Shown here in pieces: positions 58,986-64,000 of a stretch of DNA of 64,000 nt. A model generated the notes under the pieces. The model was not told where the DNA came from and ran no database searches. It saw only the letters and a list, made by a program, of their open reading frames with translations. Position 1 is the first letter of the stretch. Each line of letters begins with the position of its first letter. This DNA comes from Saururus chinensis (taxonomy: Eukaryota > Streptophyta > Magnoliopsida > Piperales > Saururaceae). The translations under genes were made by a program, and so were the position numbers. The DNA is taken from NCBI GenBank assembly GCA_035235625.1, contig CP141150.1:25808756-25872755 (forward strand). The letters run 5' to 3'.

Positions 58986-59648
58986 TTGGAGGCAATTTTT
59001 AAGCCACGTGGTAATGTGCAGCCCACTCATAAATTTTTGACACATAGAAGTAAAAACCCTACTAAAACCTCTACTAGTGCTAGACCACAGTGCTTTAAGT
59101 GTAGAGGAATGGATCATGGAGCTGAGAATTGTCCTTGGAATAACTGGACATGTAAAGGGTTATTTGCTGAATGTGGTGAGAATAATGATTATAAAAATAT
59201 TGATTTTGATTATATTAACCACATCTATGACAAGGATGAACAAGATGAAGAGGTGGTGATGGGCGACCATGGGGAAGCTTTGGTGACACATCACCTTTGC
59301 TTTCTCCCAAGGAAGTCGAGGGTGACCATTGGTTAAAAAATAGCATATTCCACACCACATGCACTTTTGGAAGTAAGGTTTGTTAACTTGTGATTGATTC
59401 AAGTAGTTGTAATAATGTGGTGGTTGAAGAGGTTTTTCAAAAGTTTTAGCTTTGCATTATAACCCATCCACATCCATACAAGTTTTCTTTGCTAAAGAAA
59501 GGAAGTAATGAACAAGTTTCCAAGTGATGCTTATTTCTTTTCTCTTTTGGCTCTATATACCGGATAAACTATTGTGCAATCTCATTGCTATGGATGCTTT
59601 TCATTTATTACTTGAATGCCTTTGGCAATATGACTAACATGTTATGCC
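58986..59648 (+). pseudogene. gypsy gag zinc knuckle and protease remnant
   Basis: The open frame 58986-59336 holds the knuckle CFKCRGMDHGAENC (C-X2-C-X4-H-X4-C, about 59094-59135), then an acidic stretch and 'LCFLPRKSRVTIG', as at the gag-protease border of Ty3/gypsy elements. Past a stop, 'LVIDSSSCNNVVVEEVFQKF' (about 59391-59450) is the protease active site, with DSG changed to DSS. 'NLIAMDAFHLLLECLWQYD' (about 59570-59630) corresponds to the 'MDACHLLLGRPWQYD' block. LTR E interrupts the element at about 59653. The style suits a chromovirus-type element, but the clade is not certain. Confidence 0.75.
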
Positions 59649-59653
59649 TAATA

Positions 59654-61552
59654 TGAGAGTTTAATATCTATCTAATTGACCTAGTAGATCAGTAGTTTGC
59701 TTTTAAAACCAGTTCTTCAACAAGTAAGATTTAAGCCTTCTAGCCTCTTTGCACATGAATTTATTTATATAGTAGAAACAATAAAAACCTAACCTCTATG
59801 GACATTTGTGATTAATCTATCAACAATCAAACCATAAAGCATGCAAGATCACACTAGGATTAAACGTGGAAAACCCCAACTAGGGTTAAAAGATACAATA
59901 GCCTCACAAGGTCAAATCAATGCACTAGCAAGCAAGAACTTACAAGACCTAAGAACAACCAACGAACATCTTGACTTGACACAATGAAAACACCTTTTCT
60001 TTGTTCTATCCTCTTCGTTGTTGTCCTTAAGTTTCTTCCTCCTTTGAATCCTTGAATCTTTTCCACTCCGTATTTCGTCTTTGTCATCTTCTAGCAACTC
60101 AATTAAAGACTCATTCTTCAATTGTTGATTCACATTTGAGATTCGTCAACTCCTTTAAAGAAATTTATCGTGACTCCTCTTTTTTTTGTTGTGTGTTAAT
60201 CTTCTCTTTCAATGATGTGTCTTCATGAATCCACTATTAACATGTGCATGGAGCTTTTTAGTGAGCTCTCAAGTAAAACTATGACAAATGAACTCTCCTT
60301 CTTTCACATGTTCTTCATGATCTTGAATGTGTGCATGTTTTTTTTTAAGTTATGCAATGCTTGATTATGCTATAAAGTTAATTTAAAATTGTAATGGGTT
60401 TAATGCTTGATTTATGACCCAAATGGTTTAGAACTTTGATTTGAAAAGATTTCAATGAGGTTTTACTTGAGAAAATGTCTTTGGAAAGGTTGTAGGGTCT
60501 CTTATCACTCTCTCCTAACATCGGTGAGGTCACCAATGTAGCAGTGGCTACACCGGTGAAAAGAGGAAAATGAACAATACCCTTGCATGCATGCATTACC
60601 ATGCATGTTGATTGGTCATCAACTGTGAGACCGAACATCAGTGAGGTGAGAAGCTAACCTACTATTTGTAGAGGTTTGACATGTTGATGGGATTACCGAT
60701 GGTCATCAGTGTCCTGATTGACACGTGAGTGAGGTTTCTAATGGTGCCTGAAGATAAAAGATTTTTGTTATAATTTATATCAATAATTATGCCATATAGT
60801 AAATTATATAATTACATGATTTTCAAAGAATTATGGATGCAAGATTCAATGATGAATAAGCATGTATTAAGTATGGGTTAGTAAACTCTAATGCCTATAA
60901 TATAGGTCTCAAAGTCCATTTGAGACTTTGACTCCAATTAGGAATGAAATCTCTTTTGGAAAGCTTAAACTGGGTAATCATAACTGTCAGCGATTGATCA
61001 TTTCAAACAGTGATTGATTGTTCACTGTTTTATTAGGGCACAACTTTGTTAGCTATCGATCGGTCATCCTAGCAATCAATCGATAAACTCTTGGTCTATT
61101 TTTACGAAGGGTTGTTTCATGTGATAATCGATTATTAACATGAAGCGATTGATCGATCAACAAAGTTTTGTGCCACAGTTCATAACCGATTGATCGATTT
61201 AACTTGTGTAATTTTCATTGATCGATCGATTACACAGTAATTTTATTGTTTCATCCTTTTTGCCCTAATTTGGTCTAAAACTTTCAAAAATTACTTCCTA
61301 AACCATTCTAAGTTATTTATTAATGTGAGTGTGTGAAAAAATCATCCTTTAATCTTCAACACTCTTAGTCTTCGCCCTTGATCCATAATAACACGTCTAC
61401 TCCTATTTTTTAAGACTTTCAATTCTAAATCCGACTTGACCACAACTAAATTTAGTCAAATTTTAAAGAGTAATTATATACACAAAGTTTTGACATATTT
61501 TTTATTAATGAATTTAGTCAATTACAATACATATGCCTCATATTTTCCTTCA
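59654..61552 (-). mobile_element. solo LTR of the copia A-D family (element E)
   Basis: On the minus strand it starts TGAAGGAAAATATGAGGC (61552) and ends ATTAAACTCTCA (59654), aligning with the LTR ends of B, C and D. At 1.9 kb it is about 0.6 kb longer than the others. The extra part is roughly 60340-60930 and is not found in the other LTRs. CTAAT lies just outside both ends (59648-59652 and 61555-61559). It is a possible target duplication but is offset by 1-2 bases from the TG/CA ends. It interrupts a gypsy element. CGATCGAT-type motifs lie at 60990-61230. Confidence 0.75.
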
Positions 61553-61555
61553 TGC

Positions 61556-62097
61556 TAATCTCAAGAACACTTAATAGTTTTTGTGCTAAATAACACTAAG
61601 ATTGTTCTTGTCTCTCATAAAGATGATGTGGTTAAGCCCCAAAATAACAAGGAAATGATTCTTCTATCAAGGGAAATTTTATTTGGGAGATGGAGGAGGA
61701 ATTTATCTATTTTGGTTTCAAAAGCAGTTATTAGAGGGGAATAAATTCCCGTAGAGGTCCAACCTTTGGTGGAGGAATTTTAGGATGTCTTTATGGAATT
61801 ATTAGATGATTGGTTTCACCCCCATCCAATACAAAATTGATTTGATATTAGGATCTACATTCCCTAACTGTCCACATTATATGATGAGTCCTAAAGAGAA
61901 TGAAGAGCTTCAACAACAAGTTCATGATTTACTGAACACACAACACATTAGAGCGAGTTTAAGTCTATGTGTTGTACCAACCTTATTTACACCAAAAAAG
62001 AATGGCAGTTGGTGTATGCATGTGGATAGTCCTGCTATTAAAAAATTACTACTATGTATCATTTTCTTTTCAATGACTTGATGATTTTCTTGACCAA
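61556..62097 (+). pseudogene. gypsy protease-to-reverse transcriptase remnant
   Basis: The gypsy resumes after LTR E. At about 61755-62090 it reads 'VEVQPLVEEF.DVF', 'IDLILGSTFPNCPHYMMSPKENEELQQQVHDLLNTQHIRASLSLCVVPTLFTPKKNGSWCMHVDSPAIKK', then shifts frame near 'DLMIFLTN'. This is the N-terminal reverse transcriptase block of Ty3/gypsy, normally 'HYRMSPKEHEELQ ... PKKDGSWRMCVDSRAINK'. It is cut at 62097 by a solo LTR and continues at 63486. Confidence 0.82.
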
Positions 62098-63480
62098 TGT
62101 TGTTACATCCAAACCAAGACTATGAATTAGTCTAGTTTAGATTTCTTTTTTACTTGTCAACTATAGTAAACAAGGTCGATCCACAGGGAAAGCCTTGTGT
62201 GACAAAGAAAACTATTACGAAGAGAACAGAAAAGAGAAGGAAGTTGAAATAGGGAATAAGAGACAATCAAAGATAAAGTGCTAAGGCATCGGAAATCCAC
62301 TTGTAATAAATCTCTAATGTATATTTGATTCAAATGATAACTCAATTAAGATCAAATGAAAATTCGTCTCAATCGGAAAATTTATCTTTTAAAGAACTTT
62401 GAAATAGAACAATAGTAATTGATTGTTTACTACGTGAAAGTATTAAGTGTATAATCATAGGGAATTATAAGCATTCAGCGTGCCTTTCTTCAACGCTGAA
62501 TCAAATAATTATATAGATTATAAACTCCTTAAATATAAAACATCAATTTAAAACTATAAAGAACTTACTTGAATCAAAGCATCCATTAAACATCAAGTAC
62601 AAGCTTCCTTCCTAGCCTTAGCTTGAGAGCTTTAGAAAGCCATTACAATAAAACTAAAAATTACAAAATGAGAGAAGAAAATAGGAGAAGAGAGCTCCAA
62701 AGAGGAGAGAGTAAGTCATCTATCACGTCCACCCCTCTATTTATAGGAATAGAAGGGGTTGCTTCAAGGAGGAAAGTGAAATCATATCTCTAGATTGCAT
62801 CCTGATTGATTGCCTGATTGGTTGCTTCTTTGGCAATGATTAGATACTAAATAAATTAATGATTTATTTAACAAATAAGTATCTTTAAATCTTCCTTTAG
62901 TTAACCAATCAGCCTCCTTGTCTTTCCTTATGTGTATCAATCATAATCAATGAAAATATTCTTCATGTGCTGGCCTCGGGTTAGTTTACTAGCTGTCTGA
63001 TTGCATGCCAGATTCGACCCATATATCTTCAGAATTTAGAATTTCTTCCTGAAATATCATTTATAGCTATGGAAGTCTTCTTTCCAATGCCACTAGAATC
63101 GTATCCATCTGAATTATACACAAAAAGATATGATTAAAATACTAAGCCTCTGTCAATCTGTCCGAATCAGCTTCTTTCCTAATTTAGTCCTCTTTATACA
63201 AATCTCAAATCAAACGGGTCCACAAGGTTGTGTTCGACCATTCCATGCATGTTTAGACCATTAGGGGCTCATTCTTGACTTTCAAATAGCTTTGGGTAGA
63301 TGGGTTTTACTTCCTCTTCCACTTAGATCCTATTAAAGCCTGTTTAGACATGTAAACTCAATTAAGGTCCAACTAACTTATTCAAAACATAAAAAGCCCA
63401 AATCAGCAATGAATTAACACAAAATAGGATTGCAATTCAAAATATGAGAATATTTAATTAAACATTATTTCAGTGCATCA
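62098..63480 (-). mobile_element. solo LTR, 1383 bp, unclassified
   Basis: TGTTGTTACATCC at 62098 and CAGTGCATCA at 63480 form TG...CA ends. An exact 5-bp target duplication ACCAA lies at 62093-62097 and 63481-63485, and the reverse transcriptase frame continues on both sides. TATAAATAG on the minus strand (62737-62745) and the minus-strand block CCCTGTGGATCGACC near its 3' end (about 62172-62186) indicate minus orientation. No internal coding sequence is seen. Confidence 0.9.
62737..62745 (-). promoter_or_regulatory. TATA box of solo LTR 62098-63480
   Basis: TATAAATAG on the minus strand lies roughly mid-LTR. It is a strong TATA consensus and supports minus orientation. Confidence 0.6.
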
Positions 63481-63485
63481 ACCAA

Positions 63486-64000
63486 CAAAGTGGTGCTACT
63501 ATCTTTAGCAAGTTGTATATGAAGAGTGGGTACCACTATATTTGAATCACACTAGGTGATGAATGGAAAACAACCTAAGATAAGGGAAGGATTGTATGAG
63601 TTGTTGGTCATTCCATTGGGGTTGTCTAATGCCTCAAGAACATTCATGAAAGTAATGAACCAAGCCTTTAGACCATTCATTGGTAGTTTTATGGTGGTAT
63701 ACTTTGATGATATACTTATTTATGGTTTTTATTTTGATTCTTATTTGCAATATCTTTGGAATGTGCTAGTTGTTCTTAGTAGGGAAAAACTTGTCCTACT
63801 ATGAGGAAATGTTCTTTCATGATAGATTCCGTTCTATTCCTTGGGCATGTTGTGTCTAAAGATGGATTACTTTTAGATAAAGTAAAGTTGATGCAAATAA
63901 GTAGTGGCCAAGACCTAATAACATACATGAGGTACAACGTTTTCATGGATTGGCTTCATTTATTAGGAGATTTATTCATAGCTCCAATCACTGATTGTAT
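63486..64000 (+). pseudogene. gypsy reverse transcriptase (catalytic part), runs off the window
   Basis: It continues from 62097. 'SGATIFSKLYMKSGYHYI' comes first, then a frameshift, then the open frame 63556-63804 with '[47 protein letters not shown]'. The catalytic YFDD box is intact. Beyond a stop, 'FLGHVVSKDGLLLDKVK' and 'NNIHEVQRFHGLASFIRRFIHSSNH' (about 63835-63990) lead toward RNase H. The sequence ends at the window edge. Confidence 0.85.

Overview
The window looks like a transposable-element-dominated stretch of a plant (angiosperm) nuclear genome. It is AT-rich, has no compact gene arrays, and contains Ty1/copia, Athila-like and other Ty3/gypsy, hAT and PIF/Harbinger remains plus several solo LTRs. 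The species cannot be told from the sequence. Only one stretch resembles a conserved host gene: exons of a plant NAD-dependent 2-hydroxyacid (phosphoglycerate-type) dehydrogenase at about 41.8-43.0 kb, and these appear incomplete.

The backbone is one copia family, here called A to E. It has LTRs of about 1.2-1.4 kb, a gag with two CCHC zinc knuckles, about 1.7 kb of AT-rich non-coding sequence, a second ORF resembling the 'putative plant transposon protein' domain with an acidic tail, a polypurine tract and the 3' LTR. No protease, integrase or reverse transcriptase is visible in any of the four copies with internal sequence. Copy A (+) runs from before base 1 to about 21.5 kb. Copy B (-) is 25977-32874. 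Copy C (-) is about 43336-48884. Copy D (-) is 48885-57590, with its LTR in the middle. Copy E (-) is a solo LTR at about 59654-61552.

These copies have been invaded repeatedly. Inside A lie an Athila-like gypsy fragment (530-7424) that itself holds a structurally complete but decayed hAT element (2279-6349, 8-bp target duplication), and three long solo LTRs (7942-11182, 12571-15952, 16986-20602). A fourth solo LTR (33941-38415) sits in a PIF/Harbinger element whose left end lies in the 5' LTR of B. A fifth (52758-56249) sits in D. Four of these five have exact 5-bp target duplications; the fifth has one mismatch.

At the right end (58.99-64.0 kb) is a decayed gypsy element with zinc knuckle, protease and reverse transcriptase. 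It is split by LTR E inside or just after the protease and by a 1.38-kb solo LTR (62098-63480) inside reverse transcriptase, and it runs off the window.

The LTRs of two unrelated lineages carry arrays of short CGATCGAT-like or TTCGAA-like palindromes, and the long solo LTRs are rich in internal tandem repeats. The stretches 21.9-26.0 kb and 57.6-59.0 kb hold no recognisable gene. All coding regions reported are pseudogenes or fragments. Homology statements rest on recognising protein motifs by eye; no database search was run.
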